Made by a program: the position numbers and the translations under genes. Shown piece after piece: positions 47,135-56,402 of a stretch of 64,000 bases of DNA. The stretch is from Candidatus Scatomonas pullistercoris (GTDB lineage Bacteria; Bacillota; Clostridia; Lachnospirales; Lachnospiraceae): NCBI GenBank assembly GCA_018713515.1, contig DVOO01000011.1, positions 1 through 64,000 of the forward strand, in the 5' to 3' direction. Below the pieces are notes generated by a model. It saw only the letters and a list, made by a program, of their open reading frames with translations, was not told the origin of the DNA and made no database searches. Numbering within the stretch: the first letter of the stretch is position 1; each line of letters begins with the position of its first letter.

Positions 47135-49525
47135 ATGGAAAAAATTTATGAAAATACGGTACTTCCGGTGCTGCCCGTTGCGGATGCCCTGCTCCTTCCG
47201 GGGGTGGAGGCCGTGATGCCGCTGCAGAAGGGAAGCGGGCCGCTGGCAGAGCGGATGGAGGGGACAAAAGAACCCATAATCGCCCTGCCTCTCCGGCAGA
47301 ATTACCGGCAGGAGGAAGTACGGCAGGAGGATTTTCACAGTATGGGGCTTCTGTTCCAGGTACAGGAGCTGCAGAAAACGGAAAAGGGAACTTTTCTTCA
47401 TGCAAAGTTTCTGGAGAGAGTGGCCGTCTCGGAGATGAGCTTCCGGGAGGGAATTTTCTGCGCCCGGTGGGAGGAGGCTCCCGAAACCGAGGATCTGGAT
47501 GACAGAAGCCGGGAGGAGATTCTGGATTACTACAAGGAAATTGTCAGGCGGATCAGTGAGAAGTTTCAGAATGGAGAGCAGTATGTGAAGGTGCTGGATG
47601 GTTTTTCCGATATCAATACCATGATCGTCTATCTCAGCCGCTATCTGCACATGTCGGGAGAGCGGAAATATGAATATCTGAAAACGGATTCTGAGAAAGA
47701 GCGGAGTCTTCTGTTTATGGATGACCTGCTCAAGCAGAAGGAAGCTGTACAGCTGAGCATGGAGCTGAATGAGAAGATATCTGACCGGGCCAACCGGATC
47801 TACCGGAATCAGGTGCTGCGGGAACAGCTGAAGTCCATCCAGGAAGAGCTGCAGGAAAACGGCGAAGAGCCGGAAAGCGGCAGACGGGGCAAGAAGAAGG
47901 ATTACCGGGAGAGGATCCGGGAGACAGAGATGCCGGAGGAGATCCGGGAGGCCCTTCTGGAAGAGACAGAGCGGCTGGAGGTTCTGGGACAGGGCAGCGC
48001 CGAGGAAAGCGTGATTCGAAATTATCTGGATTTTGCCCTGCAGCTTCCCTGGAAAAAAGAGAAGGAAGTCTCCGCGGATCTTAAGAAGGCCAGAGAGATT
48101 CTGGAATCCGATCATTACGGTCTGGATAAAGTAAAAGAGAGAATTCTCCAGTATCTGGCGGTGCTGCAGCTGAAGAAGGGGAGCAGAGGATCTATCCTGC
48201 TTCTGGTAGGACCGCCCGGAACGGGAAAAACAAGCCTTGGAAAGAGCATAGCCCGGGCTATGGGCCGAAAATATATCCGTCTGAGCCTGGGAGGTATCCG
48301 GGATGAAGCGGAGATCCGGGGACACCGGCGCACGTATGTGGGAGCTTTGCCGGGACGGATTCTGCAGAGTATTAAGTCAGCCGGCGTATCCAATCCGGTT
48401 ATGGTACTGGATGAGGTGGATAAGCTGAATGCCGGGGGCTACAGCGGAGATCCGGCCAGCGCCCTGCTGGAGGTGCTGGATCCGGAACAGAACAGTACCT
48501 TTACCGACCATTATCTGGATCTTCCCTACGATCTGTCGGATGTGTTCTTCCTTGCTACCGCCAACAGCCTGGATACCATTCCGGGTCCTCTGCTGGACCG
48601 GATGGAAGTGATTCAGATTTCCGGCTATACGGAGACAGAGAAGTACCATATTGCCACAGAACATCTGCTTCCGGAGGTGCGGGAGGAACATGGCCTTTCG
48701 GAGGAACAGTTCCGGATCGAGGATGCGGCCCTGAAAAAGATTATTACGGATTATACCATGGAGGCCGGTGTCCGTGGCCTGAAAAAACAGCTGGCAGCCA
48801 TTGCCAGGGCTCTGTCTGAAAAGATCGTTCTGGGGGGTGTGAAACATCCGGCAGCCGTCCGGGAGGAAGATCTGGAAGAACTGCTGGGGCGGAAGATATC
48901 CCGCCATGACCGGGCAGAGCAGGACAATCCGCCGGGAGTAGTAACCGGACTGGCCTGGACCCAGGCGGGCGGAGAAATTCTGTTTATTGAAGCAACGGAT
49001 ATGCCGGGAAGCGGTCAGGTAACCCTGACGGGACAGCTGGGCGATGTGATGCAGGAATCCGCCAGGATTTCCTTAAGTCTTCTGAAATCGCGCCTGCCTA
49101 TGGATACCGTGAATCTGAAGGAGCGGGATATCCATATCCACGTGCCCTCCGGTTCTGTGCCCAAAGACGGGCCTTCCGCGGGAATTGCGCTGTTTACCGC
49201 CCTGGCTTCCCTGTTTACAGGAAGGAAAGTAGATCCGGCTCTGGCCATGACGGGAGAGATTACCCTGCGGGGAGCGGTGCTCCCTATCGGAGGACTGAAA
49301 GAAAAGCTGCTTGGAGCCCAGAGAGCGGGGATTACCCGGGTTCTGATCCCGGAAGAAAATGTGATAGATCTGAAGGAGATGCCGGAGGAAGTAAAGAAAA
49401 CGATCCGGATCATTCCGGTCGGCACGGTGGAGGATGTGCTGCGGGAGACTATCGGTGTGGAACTGCCGAGAATCGACCATATGTTTTTCGGACACAAAAC
49501 AAAAAATCAATATATAGCATCCTGA
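47135..49525 (+). CDS. lon: ATP-dependent protease LonA
   Basis: A 796-residue LonA with the usual three parts. The N-terminal substrate-recognition domain (LPVLPVADALLLPG from about residue 10) is followed by an AAA+ domain with Walker A GPPGTGKTSLGKS (about 358-370), Walker B MVLDEVDKLNAG and the arginine-finger region, and the C-terminal Ser-Lys protease domain with catalytic Ser in KDGPSAGIAL (about 678-687) and Lys in LKEKLLGAQRAG. It degrades damaged and regulatory proteins in the cytoplasm. The start at 47135 follows GAAAGGAAAGGG. Expression appears linked to the upstream TetR operator, an unusual arrangement for a housekeeping protease. Confidence 0.96.
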   Translation: MEKIYENTVLPVLPVADALLLPGVEAVMPLQKGSGPLAERMEGTKEPIIALPLRQNYRQEEVRQEDFHSMGLLFQVQELQKTEKGTFLHAKFLERVAVSEMSFREGIFCARWEEAPETEDLDDRSREEILDYYKEIVRRISEKFQNGEQYVKVLDGFSDINTMIVYLSRYLHMSGERKYEYLKTDSEKERSLLFMDDLLKQKEAVQLSMELNEKISDRANRIYRNQVLREQLKSIQEELQENGEEPESGRRGKKKDYRERIRETEMPEEIREALLEETERLEVLGQGSAEESVIRNYLDFALQLPWKKEKEVSADLKKAREILESDHYGLDKVKERILQYLAVLQLKKGSRGSILLLVGPPGTGKTSLGKSIARAMGRKYIRLSLGGIRDEAEIRGHRRTYVGALPGRILQSIKSAGVSNPVMVLDEVDKLNAGGYSGDPASALLEVLDPEQNSTFTDHYLDLPYDLSDVFFLATANSLDTIPGPLLDRMEVIQISGYTETEKYHIATEHLLPEVREEHGLSEEQFRIEDAALKKIITDYTMEAGVRGLKKQLAAIARALSEKIVLGGVKHPAAVREEDLEELLGRKISRHDRAEQDNPPGVVTGLAWTQAGGEILFIEATDMPGSGQVTLTGQLGDVMQESARISLSLLKSRLPMDTVNLKERDIHIHVPSGSVPKDGPSAGIALFTALASLFTGRKVDPALAMTGEITLRGAVLPIGGLKEKLLGAQRAGITRVLIPEENVIDLKEMPEEVKKTIRIIPVGTVEDVLRETIGVELPRIDHMFFGHKTKNQYIAS

Positions 49526-49531
49526 TGGAAA

Positions 49532-49565
49532 CAGGGGACGGAAACAGGAGGGTTTCCGTCCCCTG
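49532..49565 (+). terminator. stable hairpin after lon
   Basis: CAGGGGACGGAAAC (49532-49545) pairs perfectly over 14 bases with GTTTCCGTCCCCTG (49552-49565). No T run follows. Confidence 0.5.
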
Positions 49566-49746
49566 TTCCACTTGTGCGCGGAGAAAACGGCTCTGACAGG
49601 GTGTGACAAAAAGTGTGACGATTTTAGCGGAAAAATATGTCACAGGTTATGGGAGGTATGGCTGTAAAAAAAAGCGGCCGGGATGCTATAATAAAATGCA
49701 TGAAAAAGACGGCGGCGGCCGTTTTTCAATGACGGGGGATAACTGT

Positions 49747-51201
49747 ATGTCTAAATTTTCTGAATATCTGAGAGAGCTCCTGCACAGCCAGGGAGAGTCC
49801 ATCGCGGGAATCGCGAAAAACGCCGGGCTGGAACGGACATCTATTCATAAAGCACTGAAGGATGAGAGGATTCTCTCGTATACGGCGCTGAAAAAGCTGA
49901 TCCGGTATCTGCAGCTTACGCTTCCGGAGGTGCGGGAACTGACCTGTTATTATGAGATGCTGCTCCAGGGCGAGGACCTTTATAAAATACAGGAGGCGAT
50001 CTGTGAAATTCTGACGGATCTGATCCAGCTGCATCTGACCGGAGGACTGTATGTTTCCGGGGAGATTCCGTCTGTCCGTCCTTCGGATTTTCCGGAACTG
50101 ATCCTGGGAAGAGCCCAGGTGGAAAACGCCGTGAGGGAAATCTGGCAGTATGAGACGGCTCTTTCCGGCTGCCAGCTGGAGATCTTTCTTCCATCCGGCT
50201 GCGTCCTGACAGAGTTTTTGCTCCGCCTGTGGCGGAACGGGAGGGATTTTTCCGTTAAACAGCTGGTAAACTTTGTACCCAGCCGCTTTGGAGCGGCGGA
50301 GAACCTCAGGCTGGTGCAGAAGCTGCTTCCTCTGGCGTTCGTCTCGGAAAGCCGCTATTTTGCCTATTACTATTTCGAGAACGCGGCGGTGCAGGCCTCG
50401 GTCAGCCCCATGTCCTATTTTATCGTCACGCCGCATTTTCTCATCACTCTGGATGAAAAATTATCGGCGGCCCAGGTACAGACATCGCCGGAGCTGCTGC
50501 GGCTGTACAGAAAACGATTTTTTAAGGTGGCAGAGGAGTGCCAGCCGCTCTGTTCCTACGAGGGCGATCCCCTGCAGATTCTGGAGGCCTATATGGAGAA
50601 TACGGATCAGGGGGCTTACTACACCATGATGCTTCAGCCATGTCTGGGACGGTACTATACCAGAGAGCGTATTGCCGGACAATTCCGGGAGGAGATTCCG
50701 GAGAGAGAAAAGCTGATTGAATGCAGCGACAGACGGTTTGGGATTCTGCGGGAACTGACGGGAGATTACTATACGATCTTTTCAGAAAAGGGTCTCCGCC
50801 AATTCGTATCGGACGGTGTGGAGATAGATCTGCCGTCGGAGCTGGTCAAACCTTTCCCACCGGAGCTGCGGCTGGAGCTTCTGCGGCAGTTCCGGGAAGA
50901 TATCGCGCAGGATAAGATACACGGCTGCATGGTGGATCCGGAAGAAATTCCCATCCCGCCCTATCTGACCTTTACCTGTGATCCCAGGCACGGCGTACAT
51001 TTCTATGCGGTTCAGGGATTTTCAGGAGGCGCTTTCGGATGCAATCTCCATATCCGGGATGGAGGTATCGGCCAGTCCTTCTGCAAATTCATCAAATCTC
51101 TTCCGGGCAGCCGTTATGTATATGAGAAAGAGAGAACCCTGCAGATCCTGGACGGACTTATCCGGGATCTGCAGGAGGGCAGCGGGGAAGGTCAGAAATA
51201 G
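49747..51201 (+). CDS. large XRE-type helix-turn-helix regulator of unknown role
   Basis: A 484-residue protein beginning with a Cro/XRE-like helix-turn-helix (YLRELLHSQGESIAGIAKNAGLERTSIHKALKDERILSYTALKKLIRYL, about 5-52; the core is AGIAKNAGLERTSIHKAL). The remaining 430 residues have no motif I know: mostly mixed alpha/beta with many aromatic residues, no membrane helix. A TATAAT box lies at 49687-49692. ATG 49747 has GGGGGATAAC as ribosome site; an ATG at 49729 does not. It overlaps the end of the convergent sucrose-hydrolase pseudogene by 10 bases. Similar large HTH proteins are common in Lachnospiraceae, and their targets are unknown. Confidence 0.7.
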   Translation: MSKFSEYLRELLHSQGESIAGIAKNAGLERTSIHKALKDERILSYTALKKLIRYLQLTLPEVRELTCYYEMLLQGEDLYKIQEAICEILTDLIQLHLTGGLYVSGEIPSVRPSDFPELILGRAQVENAVREIWQYETALSGCQLEIFLPSGCVLTEFLLRLWRNGRDFSVKQLVNFVPSRFGAAENLRLVQKLLPLAFVSESRYFAYYYFENAAVQASVSPMSYFIVTPHFLITLDEKLSAAQVQTSPELLRLYRKRFFKVAEECQPLCSYEGDPLQILEAYMENTDQGAYYTMMLQPCLGRYYTRERIAGQFREEIPEREKLIECSDRRFGILRELTGDYYTIFSEKGLRQFVSDGVEIDLPSELVKPFPPELRLELLRQFREDIAQDKIHGCMVDPEEIPIPPYLTFTCDPRHGVHFYAVQGFSGGAFGCNLHIRDGGIGQSFCKFIKSLPGSRYVYEKERTLQILDGLIRDLQEGSGEGQK

Positions 51202-52291
51202 TGCCGGTTGGTTTCCATGGCATCCATCTGCCAGCCCGTGCCGGAGATACCGGGACAGGCTAGCTTTATCGGGAGCGCACGGTTTCCCTGGCCCGGATAG
51301 TCCGGATAGAAGCGTGTGGTGAGCACCTGCTCGCCGCCGTTAACATAAATTTCCAGCAGGCTGGTATCAGCCAGGAGGCGCAGGCTCCGGCACTGTCTCA
51401 GCGCAAGCTGTCGGAATGTCCGGCCGTATCCCCAGGATGCATTCAGCTCCAGCCGCAGGATACCTTCTTCCCAGGAGAGACGCAGCCCGCTTCCCACCTG
51501 AATCTTCCAGGGACGGCAGTTCTGTTCCGGAAAGGTAAGAAGCAGATCGCCGCTTCCGTCTTCCAGAAGAAATTCCGTATTTTCCAGGAGGGGCCGCCCA
51601 TTCCGGCGCAGCCTTTCCAGCTCAGGCACGGGAGACTGCAGGATCTGGCCGCCGTTTCCGGTCAGCCGGCGGGGAACCGTCAGGGCGTGCTGCCAGCCGT
51701 AAGCCTCCGTTGGATTGGAGGAAGGGGCGTCCGGCATGCCGGCCCAGGCAATCAGAAGCCTGCGCCCCCGCTCGTCCGAAAAAGTCTGGGGGCGTAGAAG
51801 TCGAAGCCCATATCCCATTCCGTAAAGCGGGAGAGGGTCTGCGCCTCATCCAGCCGGCCGGATACAGAAAAATAACCGGACTGGTAGATATTCTGAAAAC
51901 GGAAAGCTTCGCAGGGAAGGCCCTGGGGGCAGACAGAAAGCCAGTCCTGCCCGTCCAGATGGAAATAATCGGGGCATTCCCACATATAGCCGAAAGGTTC
52001 CGGGGTGGTCAGGACTCTGACAAAATCCCAGTGTTCCAGGTCGCGGCTGCGGTAAAGCAGCGCGGAGCCCTTTTCGTCGGTCTGCCTGGCGCCCAGTACC
52101 ATATAGTACGCTCCGTTTTCCTTCCAGACCCTGGGACCGCTGCCGTCGGCCGCCGCGGTCCCAGGACGGTACTGGAAGAAAATATGATAGATTCCGTGGA
52201 ACTGGCAGAGTCCGTTCGGGTCATTGAGCCATCCCTGAGGCGGCATCAGGTGAAATTTCAGCCGCCAGGGATCCTGCTGATTCTTTACCAT
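51192..52291 (-). pseudogene. scrB: sucrose-6-phosphate hydrolase (GH32), internally deleted and frameshifted
   Basis: Two overlapping frames on this strand together encode a GH32 enzyme. The upstream part (52291-51752) has the N-terminal catalytic block WLNDPNGLCQFHGIYHIFFQY and, much later, WECPDYF (acid/base Glu). The downstream part (51818-51192) continues with FSDERGRRLLIAWAG and the C-terminal beta-sandwich. Between HIFFQYRPG and GPRVWKENGAYYMVLGA about 80 residues, normally containing the RDP motif region and strands of the second blade, are missing. The frame break sits at a run of five Gs (51788-51792) where one more would restore the frame. The gene cannot make a normal enzyme. Confidence 0.85.
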
Positions 52292-52557
52292 ACCTTTAAT
52301 ACCTCCGTTCCCGGGCTGACGCTGCCGCTGGCCAGAAGTTCCACCTGCTGATAATCATCGCTGTTGGTGACGATCACCGGTGTGGTGATATCGTATCCGG
52401 CGGCCGTGATGGCAGGGATATCGAATTCCAGAAGCAGCTGACCCTTTTCCACCGTTTCTCCATCGGAAACATGGGAGGTATCATGGGCGCCGTTCAGGTA
52501 CCGGGAAACAGTAGCCCGGGAAACACCGGCCATTTCGGCAATTTCATTAATCGTCAT
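52285..52557 (-). pseudogene. deletion chimera: LacI-type HTH joined to a PTS EIIA end
   Basis: The first 23 codons encode the start of a LacI/ScrR repressor (TINEIAEMAGVSRATVSRYLNG). From about residue 25 the protein becomes the end of a glucose-family EIIA domain (VSDGETVEKGQLLLEFDI, AGYDITTPVIVTNSDDY), as found at the C-terminus of the sucrose EIIBCA protein ScrA. A deletion has evidently joined scrR to scrA, removing most of both. The stop overlaps the scrB start (ATGGTAA), the normal scrA-scrB junction. The 90-residue product may still be made, with GGAGG upstream, but neither a repressor nor a PTS enzyme remains. Confidence 0.8.
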
Positions 52558-53273
52558 TGAGGAGCCTCCTGTTTGTGCAGATATTTACAGCTCGAAGTAT
52601 ATTCTGCGGAAATCCGGGAATGGTTTTCTGAGATGACCAGTAAAGCGCCGGCGCACAGAGGGAGCAGGGCAAACCAGATGCTGCGCAGAGAAAAAACCTG
52701 GAGCAGCAGATATTCCGCTGCTGCTCCGGCGTTGAAGAAGAACAGGGTGCCTCCGAAGATACGGGCTTTTTCCGCATGAGGACCTCTGGCCGCAGGATCT
52801 TTTTCCAGCCAGTATTTTGTCAGGGAAGAGAAGGTCTGCCTGATATTGTTTGTGGAAAAGATTGTGGAGCTGGCATAGGGGCCGACGCCCTTAAAGGAAC
52901 ACCACTGAAAGGCAGCGGCAAAGAATACCGGGTACAGAGCCATAACCGGGTCTATGTCTGTGGGGATGAAGGCGCAGGACAGGATAACAGCAGCGTTGAT
53001 CCCCAGGGAAAGATAGCGGTTATCCAGTGTGGTTTTTTCTTCTATGGCCGTGGCCAGCACCACGGCGGAGATATAGAGCAGCAGCGCTCCGAGATGAATC
53101 AGCATTTCCGGCAGATTCCGTCCGCAAATGGCACTGACCAGTTCTATCACATTGGCGGTCTGGGAAGAGCCGAATACCATCTGGCGGCTGAACAGGGCAT
53201 AGGCACCCAGGAAGCCGCCGCAGACGGCCATGGTGAATTGTATCAAAACAGTGGATCTCTGAAATTTTCCCAT
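52554..53273 (-). CDS. DUF1275/YoaK-family membrane protein
   Basis: A 239-residue protein with six predicted transmembrane helices and the DUF1275 pattern: GGFLGAYALFSRQMVFGSSQTANVIELV near the start, FQWCSFKGV in the middle and later ASSTIFSTNNIRQTFSSL. The function of this family is not established. It begins at 53273 after AAAGGAGTTTATCCC. Its stop overlaps the start of the LacI/EIIA chimera (TCATTG region, 52554-52557), so it appears translationally coupled to the decayed sucrose genes. Confidence 0.85.
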   Translation of the reverse strand: MGKFQRSTVLIQFTMAVCGGFLGAYALFSRQMVFGSSQTANVIELVSAICGRNLPEMLIHLGALLLYISAVVLATAIEEKTTLDNRYLSLGINAAVILSCAFIPTDIDPVMALYPVFFAAAFQWCSFKGVGPYASSTIFSTNNIRQTFSSLTKYWLEKDPAARGPHAEKARIFGGTLFFFNAGAAAEYLLLQVFSLRSIWFALLPLCAGALLVISENHSRISAEYTSSCKYLHKQEAPQ

Positions 53274-53434
53274 GGGATAAACTCCTTTCAGCCCACCATT
53301 ATAGCATCTCTTCCGGAATTTGCAATGCAAAACTTTCAGATATCCCCGGCGGAACCGGAAAGAAATAAAATGTCCGCGGAGACTGTTCAGAACACGAAAA
53401 AGGCACCTGCCGCAAAACAGATGCCTTTCCTGTC

Positions 53435-53508
53435 CGTGCGTTAGAGGATTCGAACCCCCGGCCTTTTGATCCGTAGTCAAACGCTCTATCCAGCTGAGCT
53501 AAACGCAC
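53435..53508 (-). tRNA. tRNA-Arg (anticodon ACG)
   Basis: The leftward strand reads as a complete cloverleaf of 74 bases: acceptor GTGCGTT pairing with AACGCAC, D-arm GCTCAGCTGGATAGAGC, anticodon arm TTTGA-CTACGGA-TCAAA with anticodon ACG, and T-arm GGGGGTTCGAATCCTC. Discriminator G. CCA is not encoded. The A34 is expected to be converted to inosine to read CGU, CGC and CGA. Confidence 0.95.
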
Positions 53509-53657
53509 ATGAAAAAAATACTTACGTATTCAACGCAATATATATTATCCCATTTTGAAAGATTTGTCAATGAAAAAATATGATTTTGCCCGTCTTTTTT
53601 TTTCGCATACTTTTGTGGTATAATAGGAACACTTGGAGATACGGAAGGAGATCAGAG

Positions 53658-54575
53658 ATGAGACCGGAGATGCATTTTTTGGAGGAGCAGGGCGTCAGCG
53701 GCGCATTAATGAAAGAGATAGAAGCATTTGCGGAAAAGTATCGGGTGGATGAGGCTGTAAGGGACCGTCTGACGGAGCCGCCGATTCCCTTTTACGGACG
53801 GGAGGTTCTGGAGATGGCGGCGGCAGCTCTGCTGCAGGGAGAGAATCTGCTGCTTACGGGGTCAAAAGCCACGGGAAAGAATGTGCTGGCGGAAAACCTG
53901 GCTTATATGTTTGGAAGGCCTGTATACAATGTTTCCTTCCATGTGAATACCAGCAGCGCGGAGCTGATCGGGACGGATACGTTTCGGAATAATGAGGTGG
54001 AGCTGCGGAAGGGAAGTATCTATCAGTGCGCCCAGTACGGCGGGTTCGGGATTCTGGACGAGATCAACATGGCGAAGAACGATGCGGTTTCCGTGCTGCA
54101 CGCCACGCTGGATTACCGGCGCAGCATTGATGTGCCGGGGTATGATAAGATTGATCTCCATCCGGCAGCCCGGTTTATCGGAACCATGAATTACGGATAC
54201 GCGGGGACGAAGGAGCTGAATGAAGCGCTGGTATCCAGATTCCTGGTAATCGACATGCCGGCCCAGACGGAAGAGACCCTGCGGTATATTCTGGACAGGA
54301 TGTTCCCGGACATGAAGCCCAGGGCCAGAGAACAGTGGATAGGGATATTTCTGGATCTGCAGATCAAGGCGGAGAATGCCGAGATCTCCACGAAAGCGCT
54401 GGATCTCCGGGGGCTGATCGCAGCAGCCCGCACGGTGCGGCAGGGGCTTTCTCCGGTGCTGGCCATGCAGATGGGAATCATAAATAAGTGCTTTGATATT
54501 TTTGAAAAGGAGATTGTCCGGGATGTGGTGTCTACCCGGATTCCGGATGACTGGACGAGAGAAGATGTATTCTGA
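53658..54575 (+). CDS. MoxR-type AAA+ ATPase (CbbQ/NorQ-like)
   Basis: A 305-residue AAA+ protein with Walker A GSKATGKNVLAENLA (about 66-80), Walker B FGILDEINMAKND (about 125-137), sensor 1 IGTMNYGYAG and the Arg-finger region, matching MoxR-family ATPases. These act as chaperones that insert cofactors or open protein complexes with a VWA-domain partner, and the next gene encodes such a partner, overlapping by 11 bases. ATG 53658 follows ACGGAAGGAGATCAGAG. A promoter-like TATAAT precedes it at 53618-53623. The client protein is not evident in the window. Confidence 0.9.
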   Translation: MRPEMHFLEEQGVSGALMKEIEAFAEKYRVDEAVRDRLTEPPIPFYGREVLEMAAAALLQGENLLLTGSKATGKNVLAENLAYMFGRPVYNVSFHVNTSSAELIGTDTFRNNEVELRKGSIYQCAQYGGFGILDEINMAKNDAVSVLHATLDYRRSIDVPGYDKIDLHPAARFIGTMNYGYAGTKELNEALVSRFLVIDMPAQTEETLRYILDRMFPDMKPRAREQWIGIFLDLQIKAENAEISTKALDLRGLIAAARTVRQGLSPVLAMQMGIINKCFDIFEKEIVRDVVSTRIPDDWTREDVF

Positions 54576-56361
54576 AAGGGAAGAAGGAGAGGTTCTGGAT
54601 GATTACCGCCTGGAGATGGAGAACCGGATCCGCAATCTGGTCTGGACGGTCAGCGGTGATTATACCCTGGAAGTAAAGCCGGACATAGAAGGGTTTCTAA
54701 GATCCCGAAGTATCGCCCTGTATGATGGAATCAAGCAGGGCGGTCTGGCCAGATATTTCGACCGGGATGCCCTGAGCATGTATCTTTTAAAGAAAATATA
54801 CTGCGATGCCTATTCCGGACCGCTGATGACGGTGGCGCAGCTCTGCATCGAGGAGGCGGTGGGGCGAAAGCTGGACGCGGAGCGCGAGGGTATCCGGGGC
54901 CTCCGCAGAAAAGCGTATGAAGATATTCTGGAGCTGGATTTTAAGGAACTGGCGGCCACACCTCTGGGTCACTTCAAGGCTGCGCTGCTTCGGGAGGAGC
55001 TGGACGGCAGCTACCGGGGTACCGGCCAGATCGAGGGCTGGATGCGGGAAATCCACGGCCTCCGGGAGGCGGTGGAAACGGATGCGGTCATAAAAACCAT
55101 TGACAGTCTGTACAATCAGATCGTGGAACCGGAATTCGAGAAGAAGAAAAAGACCCTGGAGGAGGTTCTGGCCGTAACGGTGGAAGAGCTGGCTGAGAAT
55201 TCCTGGAGAGATTTTCTCAGTGAAGAGATGTACGAGGAAACCATGGAAACGTATCTGGAACAGATTTCCGAGACCATGACAAATCTGGATCTCAATGACA
55301 GCCGGAATCAGGAAGAACCGGAGCAGGAGCAGGAGGGTCCCCGGAAAAAGAAGATTCTGGTGGTGGATGAGGCGGCGCTGGAGAAAATGTACACATATGT
55401 GGAGAGAAATTTCGGCAGAAGCTACCTGAATCCATCGGAGCAGAAACTTATGAATTACCGGTTCTGCCGCGGCATCCACAGCGACTGCAGCCTTTACTGC
55501 ACAGAGGGTATTCTGCAGAATCCGGTGCTGCGGAATTATCAGTATGAGTACGCCCGGAAGCAGAAGGATAAAAACATAATGGCTTACTACGATCAGAGCC
55601 GGGTGGTAAAGAGAAATATCCAGGTGCTTACCGACATGCTGCGCAGGGCGCTGCTGCTCCGCAGTGAGGAACAGGAGATTCTTTCGGACCGGGGCAGGAT
55701 TATCCCTGCTGCGCTCTGGAAGGTGGGCCGCTCCACAGATGCCCGTCTCTTTAAAAAGGAAATAAAGAATGAGGCAATGGACTTTGTAGTGGATGTGCTG
55801 ATCGATGCCAGCGGTTCCCAGAGAAGCCGCCAGAGTCAGGTGACCCTGCAGGCTTTCATTATCAGCGAGGCGCTGTCCAACCTGAATATTCCTTTTCGGG
55901 TTACCGGCTTCTGTACCTTCTGGGACTATACAATTCTGCAGAGATTCCGGGACTACGATGACAGCCGGAAAAAGAATGGGAGAATCTTTGAATTCATGAC
56001 TTCTTCCAATAACCGGGACGGGCTGGCTGTGAAAGCCATAGGAGAAACACTGCTGCAGAGAGATGAGGAGAATAAAGTGCTGATCATTCTCAGCGACGGG
56101 AAGCCCTACGATGTCCTGGTCAACCGGCCGGGGGCCAGGAATCCTAAGCCCTACAGAGGCCGTCCTGCTATTCTGGATACAGGTTTTGAAGTCCGCCGTC
56201 TCCGTCAGAGCGGCGTTGCGGTTCTGGGTGTTTTTGTGGGGGAGGAGACAGAATTGTCCGCTGAACGGAAAATTTTTGGAAAAGATTTTGCCTATATTCG
56301 GAGCATTAAAAATTTTTCCAATGTGGTGGGACGTTATCTATTGAAACAGATTGAGGAATAA
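54565..56361 (+). CDS. VWA-domain protein, NorD/CoxE-like partner of MoxR
   Basis: A 598-residue soluble protein. The first 400 residues are mostly helical with a very acidic segment (SRNQEEPEQEQEGPRKKK, about 248-265). Residues about 405-590 are a von Willebrand A domain with an intact MIDAS: DASGSQRSRQ, a following Thr and LSDGKPYD. The order MoxR then NorD-like is the standard pair for activating a metalloenzyme or other complex. The start at 54565 overlaps the previous gene; the ribosome site is weak (GAGAGAAG), which fits translational coupling. Confidence 0.88.
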   Translation: MYSEREEGEVLDDYRLEMENRIRNLVWTVSGDYTLEVKPDIEGFLRSRSIALYDGIKQGGLARYFDRDALSMYLLKKIYCDAYSGPLMTVAQLCIEEAVGRKLDAEREGIRGLRRKAYEDILELDFKELAATPLGHFKAALLREELDGSYRGTGQIEGWMREIHGLREAVETDAVIKTIDSLYNQIVEPEFEKKKKTLEEVLAVTVEELAENSWRDFLSEEMYEETMETYLEQISETMTNLDLNDSRNQEEPEQEQEGPRKKKILVVDEAALEKMYTYVERNFGRSYLNPSEQKLMNYRFCRGIHSDCSLYCTEGILQNPVLRNYQYEYARKQKDKNIMAYYDQSRVVKRNIQVLTDMLRRALLLRSEEQEILSDRGRIIPAALWKVGRSTDARLFKKEIKNEAMDFVVDVLIDASGSQRSRQSQVTLQAFIISEALSNLNIPFRVTGFCTFWDYTILQRFRDYDDSRKKNGRIFEFMTSSNNRDGLAVKAIGETLLQRDEENKVLIILSDGKPYDVLVNRPGARNPKPYRGRPAILDTGFEVRRLRQSGVAVLGVFVGEETELSAERKIFGKDFAYIRSIKNFSNVVGRYLLKQIEE

Positions 56362-56402
56362 ACTATACTACTAGATAATACGTAAGATGGGAGGTATGCA
56401 GT

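Noticed and set aside
52285-52557. A genuine new small regulator fused to EIIA
   Set aside because: The join falls abruptly inside both parent domains and the following scrB is also damaged, so a deletion scar explains it better.
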